A stretch of DNA of 64,000 nucleotides from Nocardioides sp. YR527 (GCF_900101045.1 NZ_FNFN01000008.1:124001-188000), one strand, 5' to 3'; shown: positions 50,498 to 59,120, counted from the stretch's first letter. Notes: a model not told the origin generated them from the sequence alone. A program made the numbers and translations.

Positions 50498-51832
50498 ATG
50501 AGTCAGACCCCAGGTGGCCCCGACGAGCCGGAGGAGCCGGAGAACCCCTTCAAGGGCACGCCCTTTGAGGCGTTCTTCGGTGGTTTTCCTATCGGCGGCG
50601 TCGGTGGAGGCCCCGGCGGCATGCCTGACCTGAGCCAGATCTTCGGTCAGATCCAGTCGCTGCTACAGCCCTATGACGGCCCGCTGAACTGGGACGTCGC
50701 GATGGACCTCGCCCGCAAGGTCGCCGCGTCCTCGCCCGACCCGACGCCTTCTCAGCGACAGAAGGACGCCGTCGCCGACGCGATCCAACTGGCCGACCAC
50801 TGGCTGGAGGAGACCACGTCGTTCCCCTCCGGCGTGAAGTCCGCCACCGCCTGGTCGAAGGCCGAGTGGCTGGTCAACACCCTGGACGCGTGGAAGCCGC
50901 TGATCGAACCGGTCGCCGCCTCGACCGCGGCCGCGATGAGCGGCCAGCTCCCCGAGGACATGAAGGCCCAGATGGGCCCGATGATCGGGTTCGTCGGCAA
51001 GGCGATGGGCGCGTTGTACGCGAACCAGGCCGGCACCGGCCTCGGCCATCTCGCCGGCGAGGTCATCTCCGTCTCCGACATCGGCATCCCGCTGACCGAG
51101 CCCGGTCAGGCCGCGCTGCTGCCGGTCAACGTCGAGCCCTTCGCCGAGGGCCTGGGCGTCAGCACCGACGACGTGCTGCTCTTCCTGGCCCTGCGCGAGG
51201 CCGCCCACCAGCGGCTCTTCGCCGGCGTGCCGTGGCTGCGTGACCACGTGGTCGCGGCCGTGACCGACTACGCGCGCGGCGTCGAGCTCAACATGGAGGC
51301 CATGCAGCAGCGCATCGAGGAGCAGATGCGCGGCCTGGACCTCTCCGCCATGCAGGACCCGTCCCAGCTGCAGAACATGTTCGAGGAAGGCATGTTCGAG
51401 GTGCCCGACTCGCCCGCCCAGAAGGCGGCGCTGGAGCGGCTCGAGATCGTGCTGGCGCTCGTGGAGGGCTGGGTCGACGAGGTCGTCGCCCTGGCCACCG
51501 CCGAGAGGATGCCGGTCGCGGCACAGCTGCAGGAGGCCGTACGCCGCCGCCGGGCCGCCGGCGGTCCGGCCGAGCAGACGTTCGCGACCCTGGTCGGCCT
51601 CGACCTCCGGCCTCGACGGCTGCGCGACGCGGCCGCGCTGTGGGGATCGCTGCGCACCCGGCAGGGCATCGAGGCTCGCGACGGCGTCTGGATGTCCCCG
51701 GCGCTGCTGCCCACCTCGGCCGACCTCGACGACCCGCTCGGCTTCCGCGAGGGCGCCGAAGCTCCCGATGTCGACTCGATCGACTTCGACGCGGAGCTCA
51801 AGAAGCTGCTCGGCGGAGACGCTGACGAGTGA
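50498..51832 (+). CDS. Zincin-like (PF10103-type) putative metalloprotease
   Basis: A 444-residue protein with a low-complexity Pro/Gly-rich N-terminus and the large helical zincin_2 domain often seen in actinobacteria next to NUDIX genes. The zinc motif region reads LREAAHQRLF near residue 230, so the first His of HExxH is Arg. Either zinc binding uses other residues or the protein is not a protease. The NUDIX gene overlaps its stop (GTGA). Confidence 0.8.
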   Translation: MSQTPGGPDEPEEPENPFKGTPFEAFFGGFPIGGVGGGPGGMPDLSQIFGQIQSLLQPYDGPLNWDVAMDLARKVAASSPDPTPSQRQKDAVADAIQLADHWLEETTSFPSGVKSATAWSKAEWLVNTLDAWKPLIEPVAASTAAAMSGQLPEDMKAQMGPMIGFVGKAMGALYANQAGTGLGHLAGEVISVSDIGIPLTEPGQAALLPVNVEPFAEGLGVSTDDVLLFLALREAAHQRLFAGVPWLRDHVVAAVTDYARGVELNMEAMQQRIEEQMRGLDLSAMQDPSQLQNMFEEGMFEVPDSPAQKAALERLEIVLALVEGWVDEVVALATAERMPVAAQLQEAVRRRRAAGGPAEQTFATLVGLDLRPRRLRDAAALWGSLRTRQGIEARDGVWMSPALLPTSADLDDPLGFREGAEAPDVDSIDFDAELKKLLGGDADE

Positions 51833-52368
51833 GTCTGCACGCTGACGCGCTCGCGACGCTGCGGGCGTGGGACGCTCCGTCCGCTCCCCAGGAGACGCTG
51901 CGGCAGCGCTATGTCGCTCATCTCGAGGCAGAGCCGACGGGGGTCTTCAAGTCCTGCGTCCCCGACCATCTGACGGCCTCGTGCGTGGTGCTCTCCGACG
52001 ACGGTTCCTCGGTGCTGCTGACCCACCACCGCAAGGCGCGGCGCTGGTTCCAGTTCGGTGGTCATCTGGAGCAGGGCGACGCGACCCTGTGGGCGGCCGC
52101 CGCCCGCGAGCTGCGTGAGGAATCCGGGGTGCCGGGCCTGGTGCCGCTGCCCGGGTTGGTGCAGCTCTCCGAGCACCCGGTGCCCTTCTGCGCTCCGTCC
52201 GGGGACGTCCACCATCTCGACGTACGCTTCATGGCCGTCGCTCCCGCCGGTGCGGTCCCGGCGGTGAGCGAGGAGTCGCTGGACGTACGTTGGTGGCCGA
52301 TCGACGGCATCCCTGATCCCGAGCCGGAGATGATCGAGCTCATCAAGCTCGCTCAGGCGCTTCTCTAG
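51829..52368 (+). CDS. NUDIX hydrolase
   Basis: The 179-residue protein carries the NUDIX box as GGHLEQGDATLWAAAARELREESG near 78, slightly altered from the GX5EX7REUXEEXGU consensus but with the catalytic Glu cluster (RELREESG) intact. NUDIX enzymes cleave nucleoside diphosphates linked to another group. GTG start overlapping the upstream stop. It converges with the AraC-type gene, and the two stops share CTAG. Confidence 0.87.
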   Translation: MSLHADALATLRAWDAPSAPQETLRQRYVAHLEAEPTGVFKSCVPDHLTASCVVLSDDGSSVLLTHHRKARRWFQFGGHLEQGDATLWAAAARELREESGVPGLVPLPGLVQLSEHPVPFCAPSGDVHHLDVRFMAVAPAGAVPAVSEESLDVRWWPIDGIPDPEPEMIELIKLAQALL

Positions 52369-53201
52369 CGCACGCGGGAGCCGGCCGGGGTCGTCCCGAG
52401 CGCCGTGTGAGCGGTCGGCCGCCGGCCGGCGGCCAGAGCAGCGGGGGGCTCGCCGGCATACCTGACGGCCTCGCGGGTCAGGTGGCTCTGGTCCGCGTAG
52501 CCGTGCCGGGCCGCCACCTCGGCGATGGGCAGCCGGCCGAGGTCGGCGGCGGCCCGCTCGAAACGTACGACTCCGGCGGCCGCCTTCGGAGTGAGCCCCA
52601 CGGCCCGCTGGAAGCAGGTCGTGACGTAGCGGTGGCTCCATCCGGTCTCGGCCACCAGGTTCCCGATGTGCGCCTGGCCTCCGGACTCCGTGATCCGGTC
52701 CCATAGCCACTCCACCATCGGATCGGCCGGTTCGCCGGCTCGCGCCAGCAGGGCGGACTGGACCAGGTCGAACCTGCGCCGCCACGTACCGGCCTCGGCG
52801 AGCTGCTCCGAGAAAGACGTACCGAGCTCTGGGATCAGGTCCTCGACCCCGGTCACCCGGGCGGCGACCTCACGGCCCGGGACGCCGAGCAGCCGGCCGA
52901 CGCCGAGCGGCGTCAGGTAGACCTGCACGCACGCGTGGTTGCGCCCGGACCGGGTCGAGACCGGGCCGGGCATGAAACCGGCCAGGAACGACCCGTACGT
53001 CCCCACCCCGTCCCCCGCGGCGACGTCGACGATCTCGAACGGGTCGCCGAAGGAGAGCACCAGCGGCAGCAGCGTCCCTGCGGGCTGGCGACGCTCGAGC
53101 GGAACTGCCGACCGCTCCCGGAAGCCGACGACGCCCGCCACCAGGCCTCGCAGGCCGGGATGGGTCGGCAGTCGTACGATCTCGCGGGTCACGCCCGTCA
53201 T
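52365..53201 (-). CDS. AraC-family transcriptional regulator
   Basis: The 278-residue protein has an N-terminal cupin-like sensor region (PLVLSFGDPFEI) and a C-terminal AraC HTH domain: HIGNLVAETGWSHRYVTTCF near 180 and IAEVAARHGYADQSHLTREA near 227. It is divergent from the dihydrofolate-reductase-like gene with a 65-base gap and may control it (inference). Confidence 0.88.
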   Translation of the reverse strand: MTGVTREIVRLPTHPGLRGLVAGVVGFRERSAVPLERRQPAGTLLPLVLSFGDPFEIVDVAAGDGVGTYGSFLAGFMPGPVSTRSGRNHACVQVYLTPLGVGRLLGVPGREVAARVTGVEDLIPELGTSFSEQLAEAGTWRRRFDLVQSALLARAGEPADPMVEWLWDRITESGGQAHIGNLVAETGWSHRYVTTCFQRAVGLTPKAAAGVVRFERAAADLGRLPIAEVAARHGYADQSHLTREAVRYAGEPPAALAAGRRPTAHTALGTTPAGSRVR

Positions 53202-53266
53202 GGTCCGATCATGGCCGGTCGATTTCGTTCAAGCCAGCCGATCCGTCCAGGACGCACGATCAGGTC

Positions 53267-53854
53267 ATGCGAAGACTTGCGATCGTGGAGTTCCTGAGCG
53301 TCGACGGAGTGATGCAGGGGCTGGGCTCCCCGGACGAGGACCGGGACGGCGGCTTCGAGCACGGCGGCTGGGGCGTGCCCTTCGGTGCCGCTCTCGGCGA
53401 GGTGCTCTCTCCAGACGTCGGCGCGCAGACGTCGGCGTACGTCTTCGGGCGGCGGACCTACGAGAAGATGGCGGCCTTCTGGCCGGACCGACCTGACACG
53501 GACCCGATGGCGGCGAGCCTCAACTCCACGCCGAAGTACGTCGCGACCCGCACGCTCGCCGACCTGGCCTGGAGCGGGGCGACCGTGCTCGACGGCGAGG
53601 TCCTCGATGCGGTCAGCGCCCTCAAGGCCGACGGGTCGGGAACCATCGTCGCGCTCGGAAGCGGTGATCTCGTCCGTCAGCTGATGAGCGCGGGGCTGGT
53701 CGACGAGCTGAGGCTGTTCGTGCATCCGCTGCTGATCGGCACCGGCAAGCGACTCTTCGGTGGCCTGCCGTCGCCGAGCTCGCTGCACCTGCAGGACATC
53801 GCCTCGACGAGCCTCGGGACAGTGGCGCTCACCTACTCCGTGGGCGAGTCGTAG
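53267..53854 (+). CDS. Dihydrofolate reductase-like (RibD C-terminal) family protein
   Basis: A 195-residue RibD_C-type reductase with EFLSVDGVMQG near residue 8, YVFGRRTYEKMAAFWP near 60, LGSGDLVRQLM near 131 and LIGTGKRLFGG near 154. These enzymes use NADPH; the substrate is usually unknown. The divergent AraC gene may sense its substrate. Confidence 0.87.
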   Translation: MRRLAIVEFLSVDGVMQGLGSPDEDRDGGFEHGGWGVPFGAALGEVLSPDVGAQTSAYVFGRRTYEKMAAFWPDRPDTDPMAASLNSTPKYVATRTLADLAWSGATVLDGEVLDAVSALKADGSGTIVALGSGDLVRQLMSAGLVDELRLFVHPLLIGTGKRLFGGLPSPSSLHLQDIASTSLGTVALTYSVGES

Positions 53855-53965
53855 CTCACCGGAGCGTACGCGGACGGCTGGCTGCCGACACTGGAGTACA
53901 TCGAGGGTGGGTTGGACGCGGTGCCGGGTCTCGACAGCCGCATCGACGAGTGCGCGAGCTGGTAG
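53855..53965 (+). pseudogene. C-terminal relic of a luciferase-like (LLM) flavin oxidoreductase
   Basis: In frame with the preceding reductase gene and directly after its stop, the sequence reads GAYADGWLPTLEYIEGGL and ends RIDECASW with TAG. ADGWLPSLEYxE is typical of the C-terminal part of F420-dependent luciferase-like oxidoreductases. There is no catalytic domain left. Confidence 0.45.
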
Positions 53966-53975
53966 CCAGGGAGCG

Positions 53976-54548
53976 CTAGTCGACCGGGTCGTCCAGCTGG
54001 TCGTCGATCTGGTCGTCGACGTAGTCGTCGTCCTCGCCCGGAGGGGCGGGGAGCTTGGCGGCAGCGGACCAGCCGGCGAGGTAGCCCTTGGCGCGCTCGG
54101 CCTGGGGATAGCGGTCGACCCACGCCCAGAAGGCCTCGTTGTGCTTGGCCTCGAAGAGGTGGGCGAGCTCGTGGACGAGCACGTAGTCGACGACCCAGCT
54201 CGGCATGCCTCGCAGCCGGTCGCTGAGCCGGATCGAGCGATCACCCGGGGTGCACGAGCCCCAGCGACTGTTCTGGTTGTCGACCCAACGTACGGAGTCG
54301 GGCTTGGCCAGACCGCCGAAGTACTGGTCGCTCAGCGCGGCCGAGCGCCGCATCAGATCATCGTCGCTGGGCTTGCGACGCCGTTCGGCCTTCTCCAGGC
54401 GGGCGACCATCTGCTCGACCCACTCGGCCTCCTCGCGCTGGGACATCGCGGCCGGGATCATCACGATGATTCGGTCGCCGTCACGGTAGGCGGAGACCGT
54501 ACGCCGACGCCGCTTGCTGCGTCGCACCTCGATCTCCGGGCCGTCCAT
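53976..54548 (-). CDS. YgjP/M48-like zinc metallopeptidase
   Basis: The 190-residue protein has NSRWGSCTPGDRSIRLSDRL near residue 108 and the zinc motif LVHELAHLFEAKHNEAFW near 146, with the third His in KHNEAFW. This is the DUF45/YgjP layout, a SprT-like metallopeptidase of unknown target. The acidic C-terminal tail (DDDYVDDQIDDQLDDPVD) is typical of this branch in actinobacteria. Confidence 0.87.
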   Translation of the reverse strand: MDGPEIEVRRSKRRRRTVSAYRDGDRIIVMIPAAMSQREEAEWVEQMVARLEKAERRRKPSDDDLMRRSAALSDQYFGGLAKPDSVRWVDNQNSRWGSCTPGDRSIRLSDRLRGMPSWVVDYVLVHELAHLFEAKHNEAFWAWVDRYPQAERAKGYLAGWSAAAKLPAPPGEDDDYVDDQIDDQLDDPVD

Positions 54549-54559
54549 AGGTCAAGAAA

Positions 54560-55612
54560 CTACCTGTTCGCCCAGGCCAGCAGGCGGTCCCGTGGCCAGG
54601 TGTTGATGATCCGTTCCTCTTCGATACCCGCCGTTTCGGCTCGTTCGCACCCCAGGACGAGGAAGTCGAGCTGCCCCGGGGCGTGTGCGTCCGAGTCGAT
54701 CGAGAAGAGGCAACCGGCGTCGCGAGCGAGCTCGAGGAGCTTGGACGGCGGGTCTCTCCGCTCGGGCCGGGAGTTGATCTCGACCGCGACCTCGTGCTCG
54801 GCGCACGCCTCGAAGACCTTGCGGGCGTCGAACTGGCTGCCGGGCCGGGTGCCGCGGTTCCCGGTGACCAGTCGGCCGGTGCAGTGACCGAGCACGTTCA
54901 TCCGGGTCGTGGAGACCGCCGCGACCATCCGCTTCGTCATCTGCTCCTTCTCCATCTTGAGCTTGGAGTGGACGCTGGCGACCCGCAGCTGGAGCTTGGC
55001 GAGCATCTCGTCGGTCTGGTCGAGACTGCCGTCGTCGAGGATGTCGACCTCGATCCCCTTCAGCAGGGTGAACCCGTGGCCGGCGAGGTGGTCGTTGACC
55101 GCATCGACGACACCGAGCTGACGCTCCAGGCGGGCGGCGCTGAGGCCGTTGGCGACCGTCAGGCGCGGACTGTGGTCGGTGAGCACGAGGTATTCATGTC
55201 CCAGCTCGATCGCGGTGAACGCCATCTCCTCGATCGGCGACCCACCGTCGGACCAGTCGGAGTGGCTGTGCAGGTCGCCGCGGAGCCTGCTCCGCAGCCC
55301 CTCCCCCGCCCCGTCGGCTGTCAGTGGACCGCCGTGGACCCGCTCGGTATCCAGCAGCCGCTGCGGAACCTCGCCGCGCGCGGCCTCGCTGATGACCTTG
55401 GCGGTGCTCGCCCCGACCCCGCTCAGCTCGGTCAGGGTGCCCTCGGTCACCCGACGGCGTACGTCCTCCTCGGAGAGGGGCAGGATCGCTGCCGCCGCGG
55501 TGCGGAACGCCTTCACCTTGTAGGTGTCCTGGCGTCCGCGCTCGAGCAGGAATGCGATCCGTCGCAGCGCTGCGACGGGGGACAACGGCTCGCCTACCAA
55601 ATCTTCCTCCAA
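54560..55612 (-). CDS. PHP-domain phosphoesterase with helix-hairpin-helix N-terminus
   Basis: A 350-residue protein. Residues 1-80 resemble the pol beta-like helical region of PolX (ALRRIAFLLERGRQDTYKVKAFR, LTELSGVGASTAKVI with a hairpin-type GVG). The PHP domain follows with GDLHSHSDWSDGGS near 120, VLTDHSPRL near 149 and EINSRPERRDPP near 285, the metal-binding set. Such proteins are nuclease or phosphatase candidates in DNA repair. There is no polymerase domain, so this is not full PolX. Confidence 0.87.
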   Translation of the reverse strand: MEEDLVGEPLSPVAALRRIAFLLERGRQDTYKVKAFRTAAAAILPLSEEDVRRRVTEGTLTELSGVGASTAKVISEAARGEVPQRLLDTERVHGGPLTADGAGEGLRSRLRGDLHSHSDWSDGGSPIEEMAFTAIELGHEYLVLTDHSPRLTVANGLSAARLERQLGVVDAVNDHLAGHGFTLLKGIEVDILDDGSLDQTDEMLAKLQLRVASVHSKLKMEKEQMTKRMVAAVSTTRMNVLGHCTGRLVTGNRGTRPGSQFDARKVFEACAEHEVAVEINSRPERRDPPSKLLELARDAGCLFSIDSDAHAPGQLDFLVLGCERAETAGIEEERIINTWPRDRLLAWANR

Positions 55613-56140
55613 CTATTTTTGCCTCCACAGGCGGTGGAGAATGCTTTTCCCTGGTCAAGGTCCTGATTCAACCGAATATTCTCCATCCGGTCACTTGGTT
55701 ACCCACAGGAAAGCGCGTGTCTTCCACCGGCTGTCCCCAAGCAAAGCGGGGTTGTCCACATCTTGTCCACAAGCAACACGGAGTGGGACGTTGACGCGCT
55801 CCCACATCCTCTTTAAGTTCGATGTCAGTGGGACCCCCGGCGCCGCCGGACGGCCTTCGCAAGGGGAAGGCGAAGGACGATCCAGGCACCGGGGGTCCCT
55901 CCAATTTTCAGGTGACTCGGCGACCTCGGCAAGTGCCTTCGGCAGCGCTTCGATGCCCCTTCGAAAGTCCCGAATCCCCCGGTATGACGCCAACACGCCG
56001 ACACTCGCTTGAGAGCCCGTGTTGCCGCCGAAAGCGCCGCGTGTCGTAGGGTCGAGTTGGCTCGGCATGACGAGCTTCCGACGGGCTTCCCTGACAACCC
56101 CGTCGCGACGACCAGTTACATAAAGGCTAAGGAGGCCGTC
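55613..56140. other. Non-coding stretch with DnaA-box-like sites
   Basis: This 530-base interval has no convincing gene. It holds two perfect TTGTCCACA sites at 55752-55760 and 55763-55771, two bases apart in the same direction, and a weaker TTACCCACA at 55699-55707. TTGTCCACA is the DnaA-box type of high-GC actinobacteria. The 5' end near 55607-55625 is unusually AT-rich for the window. No dnaA, dnaN or rpmH gene is nearby, so this is not oriC. Confidence 0.45.
55830..55899. repeat. Inverted repeat GGGACCCCCGG...CCGGGGGTCCC
   Basis: Perfect 11-base arms at 55830-55840 and 55889-55899 flank 48 bases that themselves fold (CCTTCGC ... GGCGAAGG). It lies 240 bases upstream of the small zinc-ribbon gene. 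Possible leader structure or terminator of an unseen transcript. Confidence 0.4.
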
Positions 56141-56299
56141 ATGGCGGAGACCTGGAGCGGCGAGTTCTACTGCGTGAAGTGCAAGGAGAAGCGCGAGGCG
56201 ACCGGTGAGATCCGGGTGAACGACAAGGGCACCAAGATGGCCAAGGCCGTCTGCCCCGTCTGCAGCACCAACCTCAACCGCATCCTGGGCAAGGCCTGA
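56141..56299 (+). CDS. DUF5679 small zinc-ribbon protein
   Basis: The 52-residue protein has two CxxC pairs: YCVKCKEKR near residue 10 and AVCPVCSTNLNRIL near 37, which should bind one zinc. The family is short, actinobacterial and uncharacterised. AAGGAGG lies seven bases before the ATG. A hairpin with a short T-run follows the gene. Confidence 0.87.
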   Translation: MAETWSGEFYCVKCKEKREATGEIRVNDKGTKMAKAVCPVCSTNLNRILGKA

Positions 56300-56323
56300 C
56301 CACTCAGTTCATCCTGAGCCCAC

Positions 56324-56360
56324 GCGGCGGCGCCCCCGGCATGTCCGGCGGCGCCGCTGC
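56324..56360 (+). terminator. Terminator after the DUF5679 gene
   Basis: Stem 56324-56334 with 56350-56360 (one mismatch), 15-base loop, followed by CACGTTTTGC. The short T-run and position 25 bases after the stop support a rho-independent terminator. Confidence 0.5.
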
Positions 56361-56368
56361 CACGTTTT

Positions 56369-56440
56369 GCCGAAGCGTCAGCCCCGTCGGCCGAAGCGTC
56401 ACCCGAGTGCCAACTCGGCCGACGCGCGTGACGCCTCGGC
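56369..56440. repeat. Dispersed repeat related to the 29.5-29.9 kb array, in inverted arrangement
   Basis: Contains GCCGAAGCGTCA twice (56369, 56390) and the unit TCGGCCGACGCGCGTGACG (56415-56433) that matches the 21-bp unit at 29827-29910. The arms GCCGAAGCGTCAC and GTGACGCCTCGGC can pair around a smaller CGAGT/ACTCG hairpin. Confidence 0.65.
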
Positions 56441-56443
56441 GGG

Positions 56444-56452
56444 TTATCCACA
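56444..56452 (+). promoter_or_regulatory. DnaA-box-like site TTATCCACA
   Basis: An exact match to the classical DnaA box, 53 bases before the cyclodehydratase-like gene. It may be chance in isolation, but two further boxes lie 0.7 kb upstream. Confidence 0.3.
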
Positions 56453-56504
56453 GGCACCGTGGATTGTCGGTGCGGGAAATCTCGGCCGGTGTGAGACTCC
56501 CGGC

Positions 56505-57278
56505 ATGAGCACGCGCTACCGGATTCGGCCGGGGTATGTGGCCGTACGACGTGATGAGACCCGACTCCAGATCGGCATCGACCCGCCACGGCGGGCGATC
56601 GTGCAGGACGGCGTGGAGGTACGCCGCCTGCTGACCGACCTCGCCGCCGGCCAAGCGGTCGAGCCCGACCACCTGCCCGGGCGGCACGCGATGCAGCAGC
56701 TGGGCAACGCCGGCCTGCTGATGGAGGCGGACGGCGGGGAGCCGCCACCACGGGTGGGCTTCGACGGGCCGCCGGCACTTCTCTCGGCGGCTCGGGCACT
56801 GATCGGACCGGCCCCGGCAACCTCGGGCGCACCCGACATCGTCGTACTCCTCTCCGACGGGCCGCTGGACCGCGAACGAGCCGACGAGATGGTGCGCGAG
56901 GGCCGGGCACACCTCGTGGTCGAGAGCGGTCCCGACACCTGGACGGTGGGTCCGCTGGTCGTCCCCGGGGTGACCGCGTGCCTGCGCTGCCTCGACGCGA
57001 CGCTCGCCGAGGAGGACGAGCGGCGGGCCGTGGTCGTGAGCCAGCTCGTCGGCAACGAGGTGCCCAGCGACGCGCTGCTCCAGTCCCTCGCGCTCTCCTG
57101 GGCCGTACGCGACGCCCGCACCTACCTCGCCGGCCGTACCCCGGCCTCGTGGTCGGCGTCCGTGATCCTCACCCGTGACGACGCGCCCACCGTCCGACCG
57201 TGGCTGCGGCATCCCTACTGCGGCTGCGCCTGGGACCTGATCGCCTCGGCCGGGACGGCGACCGGTGAACCGGCTTGA
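56505..57278 (+). CDS. Cyclodehydratase/ThiF-like protein (TOMM-type), unknown role
   Basis: The 257-residue protein starts MSTRYRIRPGYVAVRRDETR, a typical opening of TOMM leader-binding or bacteriocin cyclodehydratase proteins. It has ACLRCLDATLAEED near 160 and HPYCGCAWD near 235, giving two Cys pairs for a structural zinc. There is no clear ATP-binding site, no YcaO gene and no precursor peptide nearby. It is probably a stand-alone member with a conserved place near DUF5679 and argS in actinobacteria (context recollection). Confidence 0.72.
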   Translation: MSTRYRIRPGYVAVRRDETRLQIGIDPPRRAIVQDGVEVRRLLTDLAAGQAVEPDHLPGRHAMQQLGNAGLLMEADGGEPPPRVGFDGPPALLSAARALIGPAPATSGAPDIVVLLSDGPLDRERADEMVREGRAHLVVESGPDTWTVGPLVVPGVTACLRCLDATLAEEDERRAVVVSQLVGNEVPSDALLQSLALSWAVRDARTYLAGRTPASWSASVILTRDDAPTVRPWLRHPYCGCAWDLIASAGTATGEPA

Positions 57279-57403
57279 CCTCCGCCGACGCCTCCGGCAC
57301 CCTTGCGGACATGGTCACGAAGAGCGCGCTGCGACGACGAGGCATGGGTCTCTGACCCCGCCCTCGCGTCAGCCTGCCCTCTTCACCTCCTAGGACCACT
57401 CTC

Positions 57404-59110
57404 GTGCACGAGCACACCCTTGCCCTGTCCGCATCCCTGCAGAGCGCCGTCGTCACCTGCTTCGGCGACGCCTACGCCGGTATCGATCCCGAGCTGCGGC
57501 CGGCCACCCGGCCCGAGTTCGGCCATCTCCAGTCCAATCTCCCGCTGCGGCTGGCCGGCCCGCTCGGCCTGCCGCCGCGGGAGATCGGCGCTCGCCTCAT
57601 CGATGCCGTCGACCTGGGCGCTCTCGGCGCCCTCGAGCTGGCCGGCGCCGGGTTCCTCAACCTCACCTGGTCCCCCGAGGTCCTCGGCGCGGTCGTCAGT
57701 GACCTACTGACCAACCCACACCTGGGCGTACCCGTACCGGAGAGCCCGAAGCGGGTCGTCGTCGACTACTCCTCCCCCAACGTCGCCAAGCCGATGCACG
57801 TCGGCCACCTGCGCTCCACGGTCATCGGCGACTCCCTGGCCAGGGTGCTGGCCTACGCCGGCGATGACGTCGTGCGGCAGAACCATCTCGGCGACTGGGG
57901 CACCCAGTTCGGCATGCTGGTCGAGGAGCTGCTCGGCGAGGGTCTCAGCGACCCGGCGGCGGTCGCCGACCTGGACATGACCGAGCTGCTCGCGCTCTAC
58001 CAGCGGGCCAAGGCGCGCTTCGACGACGATCCTGGCTTCGCCGACTCCGCCCGGCGGCGGGTGGTCGCGCTCCAGTCCGGCGAGCCGACCACCCTCGCCC
58101 TGTGGCAGGCGCTCGTCGACGCCTCGATGGCCGAGTTCGAGGCCACCTACGGCAGGCTCGGCGTACTCCTGACCGATGACGACTTCGACGGCGAGAGCCG
58201 CTACAACCCGCAGCTCCCCGGCGTCGTCGACGACCTTCGGGCATCGGGCCTGCTGACCGAGTCGGCCGGCGCCCAGGTCGTCTACCCCGACGGCTTCACC
58301 GGCCGCGACGGCGCCCCGCTGCCGCTGATCGTCCGGAAGGCCGACGGCGGGTTCGGGTACGCCGCCACCGACCTCGCCACGATCCGGCACCGCGTAGACG
58401 ACCTGGCCGTGGACCGGGTCGTCTACATCGTCGACCACCGGCAGAGCCAGCACTTCGAGATGGTCTTCGCCGTCGCCCGCGCCGCCGGCTGGCTCCCCGA
58501 CTCGGTGGAGGTCCAGCACATCGGCTTCGGCACCGTGCTCGGCCCCGACGGCCGCCCGTTCAAGACCCGCTCGGGCGAGACGGTCTCGCTGACCGCACTG
58601 CTGGACGCCGCCGAGGAGGCCGCCGCGGCCAGCTACGCCGGCCCCGAGGTCGTACATGCCGTGGCCAACGCCGCGGTGAAGTACGCCGACCTCTCCAACA
58701 ACCTCGCCCGCGACTACGTCTTCGACCTCACCCGGATGTCGGCCACCACCGGCGAGACCGGCCCGTACCTGCAGTACGCCCATGCCCGGGTGTGCAGCAT
58801 CCTCGCGCAGGCACCGCAGCAGACGCACGGCATCAACACGCTCACCCACCCGGCGGAGCAGCGGCTGGCGCTGGAGCTGACCGGCTTCGCATCGGTGATC
58901 GCCAAGGTCGCCGACACCTTGGAGCCGCATCACCTGACCGCGTACCTCTACGGTCTGGCGACCGCCCTGACGGGGTTCTACGAGAACTGTCCGGTGCTCA
59001 AGGCAGAGGGTGAGGTCAGGCAGACCCGGCTCGCATTGTGCGAGGCGACCCGGCGAGTGCTGTCAGAGGGACTCCGGCTCCTCGGGATCGAGGCGCCACA
59101 GAGGATGTGA
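57404..59110 (+). CDS. argS: Arginyl-tRNA synthetase
   Basis: The 568-residue class I synthetase has the N-terminal Add1 domain, SSPNVAKPMHVGHLRSTVIGD near 125-145 (HVGH is the HIGH motif), FKTRSGETVSL near 386 in place of KMSKS, as is normal for ArgRS, and a C-terminal DALR anticodon-binding domain (NNLARDYVFD ... TGPYLQYAHAR near 430-465). It charges tRNA-Arg. The start is the GTG at 57404. The 125 bases before it hold no gene. Confidence 0.95.
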   Translation: MHEHTLALSASLQSAVVTCFGDAYAGIDPELRPATRPEFGHLQSNLPLRLAGPLGLPPREIGARLIDAVDLGALGALELAGAGFLNLTWSPEVLGAVVSDLLTNPHLGVPVPESPKRVVVDYSSPNVAKPMHVGHLRSTVIGDSLARVLAYAGDDVVRQNHLGDWGTQFGMLVEELLGEGLSDPAAVADLDMTELLALYQRAKARFDDDPGFADSARRRVVALQSGEPTTLALWQALVDASMAEFEATYGRLGVLLTDDDFDGESRYNPQLPGVVDDLRASGLLTESAGAQVVYPDGFTGRDGAPLPLIVRKADGGFGYAATDLATIRHRVDDLAVDRVVYIVDHRQSQHFEMVFAVARAAGWLPDSVEVQHIGFGTVLGPDGRPFKTRSGETVSLTALLDAAEEAAAASYAGPEVVHAVANAAVKYADLSNNLARDYVFDLTRMSATTGETGPYLQYAHARVCSILAQAPQQTHGINTLTHPAEQRLALELTGFASVIAKVADTLEPHHLTAYLYGLATALTGFYENCPVLKAEGEVRQTRLALCEATRRVLSEGLRLLGIEAPQRM

Positions 59111-59120
59111 GCGGTGGTGC

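Noticed and set aside
55613..56140. DnaA boxes considered as oriC
   Set aside because: No dnaA, dnaN, rpmH or gyrase genes around and too few boxes for an actinobacterial origin.
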